Positions 42,720-51,525 of a stretch of DNA of 64,000 bases are shown here, one piece after another. The position numbers and the translations under genes are program-made. The notes beneath the pieces are model-generated. The model did not search any database and was not told where the DNA came from. It saw only the letters and a program-made list of their open reading frames with translations. The number at the start of each line of letters is the position of its first letter. Within the stretch, counting starts at the first letter, position 1. The stretch lies in NCBI GenBank assembly GCA_052324925.1, contig JBQPRE010000004.1; one strand, written 5' to 3'. The DNA comes from Flavimobilis sp052324925. Its GTDB lineage: Bacteria; Actinomycetota; Actinomycetes; Actinomycetales; Cellulomonadaceae.

Positions 42720-44738
42720 ATGGACGAGAACGTGGGCAGCATGCCGCTGGACGGCTCTGCTGAGGCGGGCCCGACGGCCGCGACCGGGATCCGGGAGCGG
42801 TTCAGCAACATGACGGGCGCCGACTACGCGCGCGACCTCCTCGGGGTCCTCGCCGTCATCGTCTCCTTGCAGCTCCCGTGGAGCGTCGCGGGCGGAGCCT
42901 CGGCCGTGCCGTGGGCGCTCGCGTCGATCCTCCTTCTCGTCGTGGCGCTCGTCCTTCCGTACATCACGCGCCTGGGTGCGATCCCGTCGTCGTGGACCGT
43001 GCACACGACGCGCCGCGCGCGCGTGCTGCTCGCCCTCCCCGCTGTTGCCGCGGCGCTCGCTCAGGTTGTCCTCGACGCCTTGAGCGTCGACGGGCAGTCC
43101 GGTGTCGGTGCCGGTGTCGGTATGGCACTGACGGCTGCTGCGCTCGCCGCGGTTCCCCGCTCCTCTGAGCTTGGTCCGCGTGAGCTCGACGGTGCTGTCA
43201 CCGCCTCGTGGCGCAACGTGACGACGCTCGCCGGTGTCCTCGCGGTGCTTGCTCCTGTTGCGTGGCTCGCGCTCATCGTCGTCCAGCGGCTCTCCGTCTC
43301 GGGGAAGATGCGCGATCTCGACCAGCTCGACGGCCCGATCCTTGTCATGGCGCTGGCGACCGTGCTTGTCGTGGCCGCGCTCGTCGTGCCGGCCATCGGT
43401 GCGGGGCTCAAGCGGTCGGCCCTGTGGCGGCGCGCGTCCGTCGTCGTCGCGGCCACGTGGGCTGCAGCGCTGTTCGCGGCCTCGGACTCGAGCGGCGCCG
43501 CGATCGAGTCCGTGCGCACCCTGGTGACCGCTGAGCGCGGTGACACGCACGTCATCATGGCGGCTGCGAGCCTGGGCTATGGCCTCTGGCTCCTCGGAGC
43601 GGTTGCAGTTCTTGCGACCTCGCCCGCGGTCGTCCGTGGCGCTCGGTCCGAGGGTGACGCTGCGATCGGCTGGTTCGTCACTGCCCGTGGCCTGCTCGGT
43701 CTGCTCGGTCTCTTCTCCGCGTTGTTCGCGGTCGCGACGGTCCTCGTGGCTCTTGACGAGAACTCCCTCGGTCTCGGCGCGCTGCTTCCGGGCGCCGTCA
43801 TCGCGCTCGTCCTCGGCGGCCTGGCGCTCAAGGTGCGCTCGATGCTTGTGGGCCGTCCGGCCGACGCTCGTCGCCCCGCGCTCGCGGCGACGATCGCACT
43901 GCTGGGGCTGGGCATCGTCCTCGTGGTCGTCTCTCGCCTCGACGAGGCCGGGTCGATCATCCCGTCGTGGCACGCATCGCTCCTCGCGCTCGTCGTCGGC
44001 GTCGGCCTTCCCGTCGCCGTCCTTGTCTCCCTCACGGTCCCGGCCGCGGTGCGCGAGCACCTGGCAGCGAATCCCGCGACCCCGCGTCCCGACGGCAGCA
44101 CGGCGGCGTTCGTCTGGCAGCCGCGCGCACGAGCGCTTGCCGCGTCGCGCCCCGCACCGTCGGCGGCGTCCGCACCGTCCGCACCTCACGGGTACCCGCA
44201 GCATGCCCCCGCGCCTGAGTTCCCCGCGTCTGAGTTCTCTGACCCGTCGCCCGAGCAGTCTGCTCCCGCCCCTGCTCCCGCGGGGGTCCAGCCAGTCCAC
44301 TCCGAGCCGGTCCACGCTGAGCCGGTCCACTCTGAGCCCATCGCCGCGCAGCCTGTCGCTCCCGAAGTTGCGGTGGCTCCGCAGGCGGTCGCTCCCGAGG
44401 TTGCGGTGGCTCCGCAGCCCGCTGCGTCGGCGAGCGGTGGGGTGCCTGCCGGGGACCAGGTGACCGAGGTGCTTCGTCTCGACTCGGCCGAGGCCTCGGC
44501 CGAGCAGGGGAGCGCGCCGGTCCCGGACCGTTCCACGCGCACCGAGGCGGGTTTCACCTGGGCAACCGCCGTCGACCCGCAGACGCCTGCGACGACGCTT
44601 GCCCAGATCGCACAGGACGCGCCGACGCTGCGCGCCGCCCTGGCGCTCAATCCGTCGACGTACCCGGCGCTCGTCGACTGGCTGGGGCAGCTGGGTGACG
44701 CCGAGGTCAACGAGGCGCTACGCTCGCGAGCAGTCTGA
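42720..44738 (+). CDS. Polytopic membrane protein with C-terminal variant LRR module
   Basis: A 672-residue protein. The ATG at 42720 has an excellent ribosome-binding site (GAGGAGGA, 7 nt spacing). The N-terminal 430 residues hold about ten hydrophobic helices in pairs. Next comes a disordered Pro/Ala/Ser linker with two sets of short repeats, EPVH(S/A) and APEVAVAPQ. The final 60 residues form a variant leucine-rich-repeat (LRV-type) helical module containing TTLAQIAQDAPTLRAALALN and YPALVDWLGQLG. No enzyme motif found. The next gene begins with a close copy of that module, suggesting the two products work together. The 42601-42719 gap likely holds the promoter. Confidence 0.8.
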   Translation: MDENVGSMPLDGSAEAGPTAATGIRERFSNMTGADYARDLLGVLAVIVSLQLPWSVAGGASAVPWALASILLLVVALVLPYITRLGAIPSSWTVHTTRRARVLLALPAVAAALAQVVLDALSVDGQSGVGAGVGMALTAAALAAVPRSSELGPRELDGAVTASWRNVTTLAGVLAVLAPVAWLALIVVQRLSVSGKMRDLDQLDGPILVMALATVLVVAALVVPAIGAGLKRSALWRRASVVVAATWAAALFAASDSSGAAIESVRTLVTAERGDTHVIMAAASLGYGLWLLGAVAVLATSPAVVRGARSEGDAAIGWFVTARGLLGLLGLFSALFAVATVLVALDENSLGLGALLPGAVIALVLGGLALKVRSMLVGRPADARRPALAATIALLGLGIVLVVVSRLDEAGSIIPSWHASLLALVVGVGLPVAVLVSLTVPAAVREHLAANPATPRPDGSTAAFVWQPRARALAASRPAPSAASAPSAPHGYPQHAPAPEFPASEFSDPSPEQSAPAPAPAGVQPVHSEPVHAEPVHSEPIAAQPVAPEVAVAPQAVAPEVAVAPQPAASASGGVPAGDQVTEVLRLDSAEASAEQGSAPVPDRSTRTEAGFTWATAVDPQTPATTLAQIAQDAPTLRAALALNPSTYPALVDWLGQLGDAEVNEALRSRAV

Positions 44739-44795
44739 AGTCGTCCAACGAGATCGTGTGACGCGGACGCGCACACTCAACAGGGGGAACACGCT

Positions 44796-47093
44796 GTGAA
44801 TCTGGACCCTGCGCGCGATCGCGCCCTTGACCCGTCGACCCCTCCGGCCGAGCTCGCTGAGATCGCGACGTACCGTCCGGACCTGCGGGTTCACGTGGCG
44901 GGGCACCCGCAGGCCTACCCGGCTCTGCTCGACTGGCTCCGCGGCCTCGGCGACCCCGCTGTTGTCGCGGCCATCGACGGGCGCGGGCAGGGAACCGACG
45001 TGTCGCAGGCTGCTGCGTACCAGTCGCCGCCCCCCGCATACGGGGGCGTGGCCGGGTACGGGCAGCCCGGACCCGGTGCCGTGACCTCGCAGCAGTCGTC
45101 GGGTCAGCAGATGGGCTGGGCGCCGCAGGACGCGTCGCCCGGGCCCGTGCAGCAGTGGGGGACGACGCCGCAAGCGAGTGCACCCGTCGCGGGCGGTGGC
45201 AGCTTCACCGACCCGTCGGGAACCGCCTTCGGTTTCTCCAGCCCTGGGGCTGCGGCCTATGGGTCGGCGACCTTTGGTGACGAGATTCCTGTGACGCCGC
45301 GCCGTCGCCGCAAGGGGCTCGTCGTGGCGGGCGCTGTCGCGGGTGCGGCTGTCGTCCTCGCTGGCGCGGCGTTCGCCGTCAACGAGCTTGTCCTCGACAA
45401 GGTCAACGGGTCCGAGACCCCTGCGGCGGCGTTCGAGCAGCTCGTCGCGGGTCTCGAGAAGAAGGATGCCCTCGCGATGCTCGGGGCGATGTCCCCCGCC
45501 GAGGTGTCTTCGTTCAAGAGCCTTCTCGACGAGTCGCTCGCTGAGAGCGACTCGTCCGCGACGGGGATCAAGGCGTACACCGACATCCTCGACACGCTGA
45601 CGTTCACGACCGAGGGTGTGACGACGACCTCGACCGACCTCCAGAAGGGGCTCGCGAAGGTTGAGGTCACCGCGGGAACGATCACGGTTGACGGCGACCC
45701 CGCACAGATCGCCGACAGCCTCATCGCGCTCTTCGAGCAGATGCTCGCGCAGAACCCCGAGTTGAGCGGACTGCTCTCGAGCGGTCTGGAGGGCGAAGAG
45801 TTCGACCCGGCGACGCTTCGTCCCGAGATGCTGGCGCAGATCGATGAGGCGCTTCCCGCGACGGGCAACTTCGCCGACCTCGCCCGTGAGGGCCAGCCCG
45901 TCTTCGTCGTCACCGTCGAGGAGAACGACGCGTGGTACGTGAGCCCCTACCTGTCGGTGGGCGAGGCGGCCTACGTCTCGAGCGGCACGACGACACCACG
46001 CGGGACGATGCTGGGCGACGGCCTCGGGGCCTCGTTCGACTCGCCCGTGGCAGCAGCCGACGGGCTCGTCCAGGCGGCGCTGTCGGGCAAGGTCGACCAG
46101 GTCATCAGCGCACTTCCGCTCCCTGAGCGACGAGTGCTCTCGGTGTATGCCCCGCAGGGAGAGACCTTCCCGGCGAGCGTCACGGTTGAGGGGACGTTCA
46201 CCGAGATCGAGAGCGCGGACGGCCGTGCTGCCCTCGCTCCCAAGGGACTGAAGATCACTGAGCCAACTGAAGGCACCTCGGTGACGTTCGACGGCGTGTG
46301 CTTGACGGGGCACGAGCCGAGCAGTGATCGAAGCGGCACGTTCTGCCTCGACGAAGCCCCGCTCGCGCGAGACTTTGGCCTGGCTGACGCGCACCTCGTG
46401 GCGGTCGAGGAGGACGGTCGGTGGTTCGTCAGCCCGACCGAGACGATCGTCGAGGCCGCCGGTGCGGTCTCGGAGGCGACGCAGGCGCTCACGAAGTCGG
46501 GCAAGATCAACGACCCCGCATGGCTCGAGTCCCAGACGAAGGCGCTGTCCGAGTACCTCGCGGCGCAGCCGCTCTTTGCCGACGCGGCGGTCGCGCTCAC
46601 CGAGCAGCTCTCACGCGGAGGCGGGCTCGGCCTGCTCGGCGGTCTTCCGGGCATGGGCACGCCGGGGCTCGCGATTCCCGATCTCGGCTCCGCCGGAGTT
46701 GCGCCCGACCTCGGCGATCTCAGCGATCTCAGTGACCTCGGCACCGACCTGGGCGACATCGGCACCGATCTGGGCGACGTCGTCACGGACGAGGGCCCGC
46801 GCGACGAGCCCGAGGCGCCCGTGAGTCTCGCCCAGGACCTCGCGCGAGCACGCATAAGCGTCGCCACCTACCTCGTGGAGAACGCGGGCGCTGAGCCCTC
46901 GATCGAGGACGCGGGCGCACAGGTTCTCGCGGAGGGTGGCTACGTCGTGTCCCCGAAGGTCACGGTCATGATCGTGGCGCTCGACGCACCCAAGGGCACC
47001 TTCTGCATCGCCGCGATGGACAACGCAGGGGAGAACGCACCTGAGTCGATCGACCAGGATGGCGTGCGCTACGAGTCGCTCACGTGTCCGTGA
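44796..47093 (+). CDS. Single-pass membrane protein with N-terminal variant LRR module
   Basis: A 765-residue protein from GTG 44796 with AGGGGGAA upstream. Residues 1-65 are a variant LRR module (PAELAEIATYRPDLRVHVAG, then YPALLDWLRGLG), very like the C terminus of the preceding gene product. A Pro/Gly/Gln-rich linker leads to a basic stop (PRRRRK) and one membrane helix (about residues 172-195), so the module is cytosolic and about 570 residues are outside. The external part looks like two DUF-type beta-rich repeats, then a Gly/Leu/Asp-rich run of DLSDL and DIGTDLGD type, and a final small domain with two Cys. Probably one operon with the gene before it; function unknown. Confidence 0.8.
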   Translation: MNLDPARDRALDPSTPPAELAEIATYRPDLRVHVAGHPQAYPALLDWLRGLGDPAVVAAIDGRGQGTDVSQAAAYQSPPPAYGGVAGYGQPGPGAVTSQQSSGQQMGWAPQDASPGPVQQWGTTPQASAPVAGGGSFTDPSGTAFGFSSPGAAAYGSATFGDEIPVTPRRRRKGLVVAGAVAGAAVVLAGAAFAVNELVLDKVNGSETPAAAFEQLVAGLEKKDALAMLGAMSPAEVSSFKSLLDESLAESDSSATGIKAYTDILDTLTFTTEGVTTTSTDLQKGLAKVEVTAGTITVDGDPAQIADSLIALFEQMLAQNPELSGLLSSGLEGEEFDPATLRPEMLAQIDEALPATGNFADLAREGQPVFVVTVEENDAWYVSPYLSVGEAAYVSSGTTTPRGTMLGDGLGASFDSPVAAADGLVQAALSGKVDQVISALPLPERRVLSVYAPQGETFPASVTVEGTFTEIESADGRAALAPKGLKITEPTEGTSVTFDGVCLTGHEPSSDRSGTFCLDEAPLARDFGLADAHLVAVEEDGRWFVSPTETIVEAAGAVSEATQALTKSGKINDPAWLESQTKALSEYLAAQPLFADAAVALTEQLSRGGGLGLLGGLPGMGTPGLAIPDLGSAGVAPDLGDLSDLSDLGTDLGDIGTDLGDVVTDEGPRDEPEAPVSLAQDLARARISVATYLVENAGAEPSIEDAGAQVLAEGGYVVSPKVTVMIVALDAPKGTFCIAAMDNAGENAPESIDQDGVRYESLTCP

Positions 47094-47119
47094 CGCGCTG
47101 AGCCCGGCGTCACCCTCCT

Positions 47120-47163
47120 CACAGCCCGCCGCACCGACCACTGGGTCGCTGCGGCGGGCTGTG
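47120..47163 (+). terminator. Hairpin after the variant-LRR gene pair
   Basis: cacagcccgccgca (47120-47133) pairs exactly with tgcggcgggctgtg (47150-47163); 14-bp stem, 16-nt loop. It lies 27 nt past the stop and separates this unit from leuA. Confidence 0.8.
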
Positions 47164-47197
47164 GCGTGCGGGCCTGCGTCCCGATTCTCGGACGACC

Positions 47198-47228
47198 TTG
47201 CGAACGCCCGCGGGTCGCGGAGTACAGT
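47198..47228 (+). promoter_or_regulatory. Probable leuA leader promoter
   Basis: TTGCGA (47198-47203), 19 nt, TACAGT (47223-47228). Transcription would start about 6-7 nt later, at or next to the GTG (47235) of the leader peptide, giving a nearly leaderless mRNA. Confidence 0.5.
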
Positions 47229-47234
47229 GGCGAG

Positions 47235-47288
47235 GTGCGCCGTGCTGCGCAGCATCTGCTGCTCCTTCGCTGCCGCGACGAGGCCTGA
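47235..47288 (+). CDS. leuL: leuA leader peptide with four consecutive Leu codons
   Basis: A 17-codon frame starting GTG and ending TGA: MRRAAQHLLLLRCRDEA. Four adjacent Leu codons (ctg ctg ctc ctt, 47256-47267) lie just upstream of a strong hairpin, and leuA (leucine biosynthesis) follows. This is the standard layout for ribosome-mediated attenuation, in which scarcity of charged tRNA-Leu stalls the ribosome. It has no clear Shine-Dalgarno and may be translated leaderless from the promoter at 47198-47228. leuS, which charges tRNA-Leu, is also in the window but far away. Confidence 0.82.
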   Translation: MRRAAQHLLLLRCRDEA

Positions 47289-47328
47289 CCGGTCGGTTCC
47301 TCGTCGCGGTGGTTGGTGTGCCGACCGG
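47273..47328 (+). promoter_or_regulatory. Attenuator-like alternative hairpins before leuA
   Basis: Stem A: ccgcgacgagg (47273-47283) with cctcgtcgcgg (47299-47309), 11 bp perfect; its left arm overlaps the end of the leader frame. Stem B: ccggtcgg (47289-47296) with ccgaccgg (47321-47328), its left arm lying in the loop of stem A. A ribosome on the Leu codons or at the stop would mask the left arm of A. No U-run is seen, so the decision could be transcriptional or translational. Confidence 0.65.
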
Positions 47329-47365
47329 CAACCCCCGCTGAGCAGCACCAGACGAAGGACCAACG

Positions 47366-49141
47366 ATGAACACCCACGTCCCCTCGCACGACGGATTCCC
47401 CGGCGGCACCCAGCAGTCCTCAGGAATGCCGGTCCACAAGTACGTGCCCTTCGCGCAGCACATCGCGGTCGACCTCCCGGACCGCACATGGCCGTCTCGG
47501 ACCATCACGAAGGCACCACGCTGGTGCGCCGTCGACCTGCGCGACGGTAACCAGGCGCTCATCGAGCCCATGAACCCTGAGCGCAAGCTCGCGATGTTCA
47601 CGCTCCTCGTCGAGATGGGCTACAAAGAGATCGAGGTCGGCTTCCCGTCGGCCTCGCAGACCGACTTCGACTTCGTGCGGCTGCTCATCGAGGGCGGGCA
47701 CATCCCCGACGACGTCGTCATCCAGGTGCTCACCCAGGCACGTGAGCACCTCATCGCGCGGACGTACGAGTCGCTCGTGGGCGCCAAGCAGGCGATCGTC
47801 CACCTCTACAACTCGACGTCCATCCTCCAGCGTGAGGTCGTCTTCCGCACCGACGAGGCGGGGGTGACCGAGCTCGCGGTCGACGGTGCCAAGCTCTGCC
47901 GCAAGTACGAGCACACGATCCCCGACACGGCCGTGTTCTACGAGTACTCTCCCGAGTCCTACACGGGCACTGAGCTCGAGGTTGCGGTCCGGGTGTGCAA
48001 TGCGGTCCTCGAGGTTCTCGAGCCGCGACCCGAGCGCAAGGTCATCATCAACCTCCCCGCGACGGTCGAGATGGCGACCCCGAACATCTACGCCGACTCG
48101 ATCGAGTGGATGAGCCGTCACCTGGCCCACCGTGAGAACGTCATCCTCTCGCTCCACCCCCACAACGACCGGGGGACGGCCGTCGCGGCAGCCGAGCTCG
48201 GCTACCTCGCGGGAGCGGACCGTATCGAGGGCTGCCTCTTCGGCAACGGCGAGCGCACGGGCAACGTCGACCTCGTCACGCTCGGCATGAACATGCTGAG
48301 CCAGGGTGTTGACCCGCAGATCGACTTCTCCGACATCGACACGATTCGCCGGACCGTCGAGCACTGCAACCAGATCGGCGTCCACGAACGGCACCCCTAT
48401 GCGGGCGACCTCGTCTTCACCGCGTTCTCGGGCTCGCACCAGGACGCGATCAAGAAGGGTCTCGACGACATGGCGGCGCGCGCTGAGGCGCAGGGGGTGG
48501 CTATCGATGATCTCGTGTGGGCGGTTCCGTACCTGCCGATCGACCCCAAGGATCTCGGACGCTCGTACGAGGCCGTCATCCGCGTGAACTCCCAGTCCGG
48601 GAAGGGGGGCATCTCGTACCTCCTCAAGTCGGAGCGGCATCTCGACCTGCCCCGTCGGCTCCAGATCGAGTTCTCACGCGTCGTCCAGGGTGTGACTGAC
48701 GGCGAGGGCCGCGAGGTGTCGGGCGACGACATCTGGTCGATCTTCGCTGACGAGTACCTTCCCGCGACGCCCGACGGGCCGCACGAGCAGTGGGGCCGCT
48801 TCGCGCTGCGTGGCACGCGTGCGACGAGTGTCGAGGACGGACCCGACACGATTGCGGTCGATCTCGTCGACGACGGGGTCGAGCGCACGCTCGAGGGCCA
48901 CGGCAACGGTCCCATCGCGGCGTTCGTCGACGCGCTCGCGCAGATCGACGTGCAGGTCGCAGTCCTCGACTACGCCGAGCACGCTCTGTCCGAGGGCGGC
49001 GATGCGACGGCCGCCGCGTACGTCGAGTGCGAGGTCGACGAGGAGGTCTTCTGGGGCGTCGGGATCGACCCGTCGATCACGACGGCGTCGCTCAAGGCCA
49101 TCATCTCGGCACTCAACCGCGCGGGACGCACCGTCGCGTGA
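47366..49141 (+). CDS. leuA: 2-Isopropylmalate synthase
   Basis: First committed enzyme of leucine biosynthesis (acetyl-CoA plus 2-oxoisovalerate); 591 residues, the long actinobacterial form. Catalytic barrel: APRWCAVDLRDGNQALIEPM with the metal and substrate Arg-Asp, EVGFPSASQTDFDF, and metal ligands in SLHPHNDRGTAVAAAE; subdomain and C-terminal leucine-binding regulatory domain follow. ATG 47366 with GAAGGA upstream. Preceded by a Leu-rich leader peptide and hairpins; expected to be feedback-inhibited by leucine as well. Confidence 0.98.
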   Translation: MNTHVPSHDGFPGGTQQSSGMPVHKYVPFAQHIAVDLPDRTWPSRTITKAPRWCAVDLRDGNQALIEPMNPERKLAMFTLLVEMGYKEIEVGFPSASQTDFDFVRLLIEGGHIPDDVVIQVLTQAREHLIARTYESLVGAKQAIVHLYNSTSILQREVVFRTDEAGVTELAVDGAKLCRKYEHTIPDTAVFYEYSPESYTGTELEVAVRVCNAVLEVLEPRPERKVIINLPATVEMATPNIYADSIEWMSRHLAHRENVILSLHPHNDRGTAVAAAELGYLAGADRIEGCLFGNGERTGNVDLVTLGMNMLSQGVDPQIDFSDIDTIRRTVEHCNQIGVHERHPYAGDLVFTAFSGSHQDAIKKGLDDMAARAEAQGVAIDDLVWAVPYLPIDPKDLGRSYEAVIRVNSQSGKGGISYLLKSERHLDLPRRLQIEFSRVVQGVTDGEGREVSGDDIWSIFADEYLPATPDGPHEQWGRFALRGTRATSVEDGPDTIAVDLVDDGVERTLEGHGNGPIAAFVDALAQIDVQVAVLDYAEHALSEGGDATAAAYVECEVDEEVFWGVGIDPSITTASLKAIISALNRAGRTVA

Positions 49142-49147
49142 GGCGTC

Positions 49148-49188
49148 CGCCCGGGCCCGGTCCGGTTCGAGCGGACCGGGCCCGGGCG
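49148..49188 (+). terminator. Strong terminator after leuA
   Basis: Arms 49148-49164 and 49172-49188 pair over 17 bp without mismatch around GTTCGAG, starting 6 nt after the leuA stop. It isolates leuA from recO. Confidence 0.92.
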
Positions 49189-49216
49189 TGTCGGTGGCAT
49201 GGGGGAGGATGGCACT

Positions 49217-49987
49217 GTGCCTCTCTACCGCGATGAAGGAGTGGTCCTGCGCGCCCAGAAGCTGGGTGAGGCGGACCGCATCATCACGCTGCTCACCCGC
49301 GAGAACGGCAAGGTGCGCGCGGTCGGCAAGGGCGTACGCCGTACGTCCTCGCGCTTCGGTGCCCGGCTCGAGCCGTTCATGTACGTCGACCTCCAGCTCC
49401 ACGAGGGGCGCAGCCTCGACGTCGTCACGCAGGCCGAGACGATCGGTGCGTTCGCCCGGCCCATCTGCGACGACTACGGGCTGTACACGGCGGGCGCCGT
49501 CATGCTCGAGACAGCCGACCGGATCGTCGCTCACGAGCGTGAGCCGTCGGTCCAGCAGTTCTGGCTCCTCGTCGGCGCCCTGCGCGCGTTGAGCGAGCAT
49601 CGCCAGGAGCCCGGTCTGCTCCTCGACTCCTACCTCGTGCGGGCTCTCGCGGTGGCCGGGTGGGCACCGAGCTTCACCCGTTGCGGTCGCTGCGGCGAAC
49701 CCGGTCCGCACCGCGCGTTCTCGGTCGCGCACGGCGGCGCCGTGTGCCCCGCGTGCCGGCCGCCGGGATCACCCGCGCCCGCCCCTGAGACGTTCGAGCT
49801 GCTCGCCGCGTTGCTCGAGGGCGACTGGGTGGTCGCAGGTCGCGCCGACGCCCGGACGCGTCGTGAGGCGGCCGGGCTTGTCGCGGCCTACAGCCAGTAC
49901 CACCTCGAACGTTCGCTACGGTCGATGCGCATGGTCGAGCGTGATGCGTCCGCGTCGCGCCCCAACGGGGCCGCCCCCACGCGGTAG
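49217..49987 (+). CDS. recO: DNA repair protein RecO
   Basis: Mediator loading RecA on SSB-coated DNA in the RecFOR pathway; 256 residues from GTG 49217. That start is chosen because GGGGGAGGAT lies 7 nt upstream and PLYRDEGVVLRAQKLGEADR is the usual RecO beginning; an ATG at 49199 would add six residues and lies within the ribosome-binding site. OB fold first, then a helical domain with the zinc site CGRCGEPGPHRAF...CPAC. Followed after 54 nt by uppS, as in most actinobacteria. Confidence 0.95.
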   Translation: MPLYRDEGVVLRAQKLGEADRIITLLTRENGKVRAVGKGVRRTSSRFGARLEPFMYVDLQLHEGRSLDVVTQAETIGAFARPICDDYGLYTAGAVMLETADRIVAHEREPSVQQFWLLVGALRALSEHRQEPGLLLDSYLVRALAVAGWAPSFTRCGRCGEPGPHRAFSVAHGGAVCPACRPPGSPAPAPETFELLAALLEGDWVVAGRADARTRREAAGLVAAYSQYHLERSLRSMRMVERDASASRPNGAAPTR

Positions 49988-50041
49988 CGTTCCCTCGCGA
50001 GGATCCCCACCTCGCCGCACCCGACCGGAGGACCTCTCCCG

Positions 50042-50872
50042 ATGGCACGCACGCCCGAGCCCGCCGTCCGCACACCCCAGCGGCCCGCCCCGCACCCGTC
50101 GGGCGCCGTCGTCCCCGCCGTGCCGCGCGACCTCGTGCCGCGACACGTCGCGGTCGTCATGGATGGCAACGGCCGGTGGGCCAACGCGCGCGGCCTGCCG
50201 CGCACCGAGGGGCACGCGGCGGGGGAGGCCGCGCTTCTCGACGTCGTCGCCGGGGCGATCGAGATCGGGGTGACGCACGTCTCCGCGTACGCGTTCTCCA
50301 CCGAGAACTGGAAGCGCAGCCCCGAGGAGGTGCGCTTCCTCATGGGCTTCTCGCGCGACGTGCTGCGCCGGCAGCGCGACACCCTCGACTCGTGGGGCGT
50401 GCGCGTGCGCTGGGCGGGGCGCCGGCCGCGCCTGTGGAAGTCGGTCATCAACGAGCTTGAGGAAGCCGAGCGTCGCACGCGTGACAACACGGTGTGCACG
50501 CTGACGATGTGCGTCAACTACGGGGGCCGCGCCGAGATCGCCGACGCGGCGCGCGACATCGCACGCGATGTCGCAGCGGGCCGCCTCGACCCTGAGAAGG
50601 TCACGGAGAAGACCGTGCAGCGCTACCTCGACGAGCCCGACCTGCCCGACGTCGACCTCTTCGTGAGGAGCTCGGGCGAGCAGCGCACGTCGAACTTCAT
50701 GATCTGGCAGTCCGCGTACGCCGAGCTCGTGTTCCTCCCCGAGCCGTGGCCTGACGTCGACCGCCGCGTCCTGTGGCGCGCGATCGAGGAATATGCGCGC
50801 CGTGACCGCCGGTACGGGGCTGCGATCGATGCACCCGGTGGCGGCGCCCCGGACGGGGAGCCGCGCTCCTAG
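50042..50872 (+). CDS. uppS: Polyprenyl diphosphate synthase (cis, UppS type)
   Basis: Cis-prenyltransferase making the long-chain lipid carrier for peptidoglycan; 276 residues. Catalytic MDGNGRWA with Asp41, then TEGHAAGEAALLDVV, SAYAFSTENWKRSPEEV, and the late block LFVRSSGEQRTSNFMIWQ and YAELVFLPEPWPD. An N-terminal extension of about 33 residues is Pro-rich. Its TAG (50870-50872) shares bases with the stop (TAG, complement CTA at 50869-50871) of the opposing gene, so no terminator separates them. Confidence 0.96.
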   Translation: MARTPEPAVRTPQRPAPHPSGAVVPAVPRDLVPRHVAVVMDGNGRWANARGLPRTEGHAAGEAALLDVVAGAIEIGVTHVSAYAFSTENWKRSPEEVRFLMGFSRDVLRRQRDTLDSWGVRVRWAGRRPRLWKSVINELEEAERRTRDNTVCTLTMCVNYGGRAEIADAARDIARDVAAGRLDPEKVTEKTVQRYLDEPDLPDVDLFVRSSGEQRTSNFMIWQSAYAELVFLPEPWPDVDRRVLWRAIEEYARRDRRYGAAIDAPGGGAPDGEPRS

Positions 50873-51525
50873 CGCTCGTCCCCGGTGGACGCCGAGCGCT
50901 CGTCCCCGGTGGTGTCGGGGCGCTGGGTGGGTGCGGCGTCCCCGTGCTCGTGAATGCCGAGGACGGCGCCGAGCGCGCCGCTCACGGCCGTGCCGTCGTG
51001 CTGTGCGCGTCGTGCGCGACGCCCACGGCGGTGGACGACGACGGCGGCGAGGAGCGCCGCGAGGGCGGCGACGAAGATGAGGAACGCCCAGGGGGATCCT
51101 GCGGCCGCGTGGACGACGGCGGTCCATGCCGCCCAGCCCACGGTCGCGTAGATCGTCGCATGCGTGAGACAACCGACGAGCATGGCTGCGGTGTAGCGGC
51201 CAAACGGCATGCGGGTGACGCCCGCGGCCGCGTTGATGACGGTCTTGGTCCCGGTGAACAGAAAGCTCAACGGGACGACGATGATGCCCCACCGGTGGAT
51301 GGCAGCGATCCCCGAGTCGACGCCGCCGTTGGTGAGCCACGCGTTGAATCGTCGCAGCGCACTGCTGCGTGGTGTGCCGCGGGTGACAGCGCGTTCCGTG
51401 AGGACGCGCGCGAGCCAGTAGGTGAGCTGCGTGCGGACGACGACGATGAAGAGGAAGAACGCGAACATCCCGATGAACGGTGTCGTCGACGCGTCGGGGA
51501 CGAGGCCGAGCGCGAGTCCGCTCAC
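50869..51525 (-). CDS. DedA/VTT-like membrane protein
   Basis: A 218-residue membrane protein from GTG 51525, whose codon overlaps the stop of the upstream regulator gene (GTGA). Four or five hydrophobic segments. The central part, RWGIIVVPLSFLFTG then AAAGVTRMPFGRYTA, matches the re-entrant-loop region of DedA/SNARE-associated proteins, with the Gly and Arg/Met-Pro-x-Phe pattern. The tail is hydrophilic, ending with ERSASTGDER-type repeats. Last gene of the zinc operon, so it might aid lipid or ion homeostasis during zinc shortage (inference). Family call moderate. Confidence 0.72.
   Translation of the reverse strand: MSGLALGLVPDASTTPFIGMFAFFLFIVVVRTQLTYWLARVLTERAVTRGTPRSSALRRFNAWLTNGGVDSGIAAIHRWGIIVVPLSFLFTGTKTVINAAAGVTRMPFGRYTAAMLVGCLTHATIYATVGWAAWTAVVHAAAGSPWAFLIFVAALAALLAAVVVHRRGRRARRAQHDGTAVSGALGAVLGIHEHGDAAPTQRPDTTGDERSASTGDER

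Noticed and set aside
44281..44420. Short tandem repeats resembling a repeat array
   Set aside because: They are in-frame codons for EPVH and APEVAVAPQ linker repeats in a membrane protein, with no spacers of CRISPR type.
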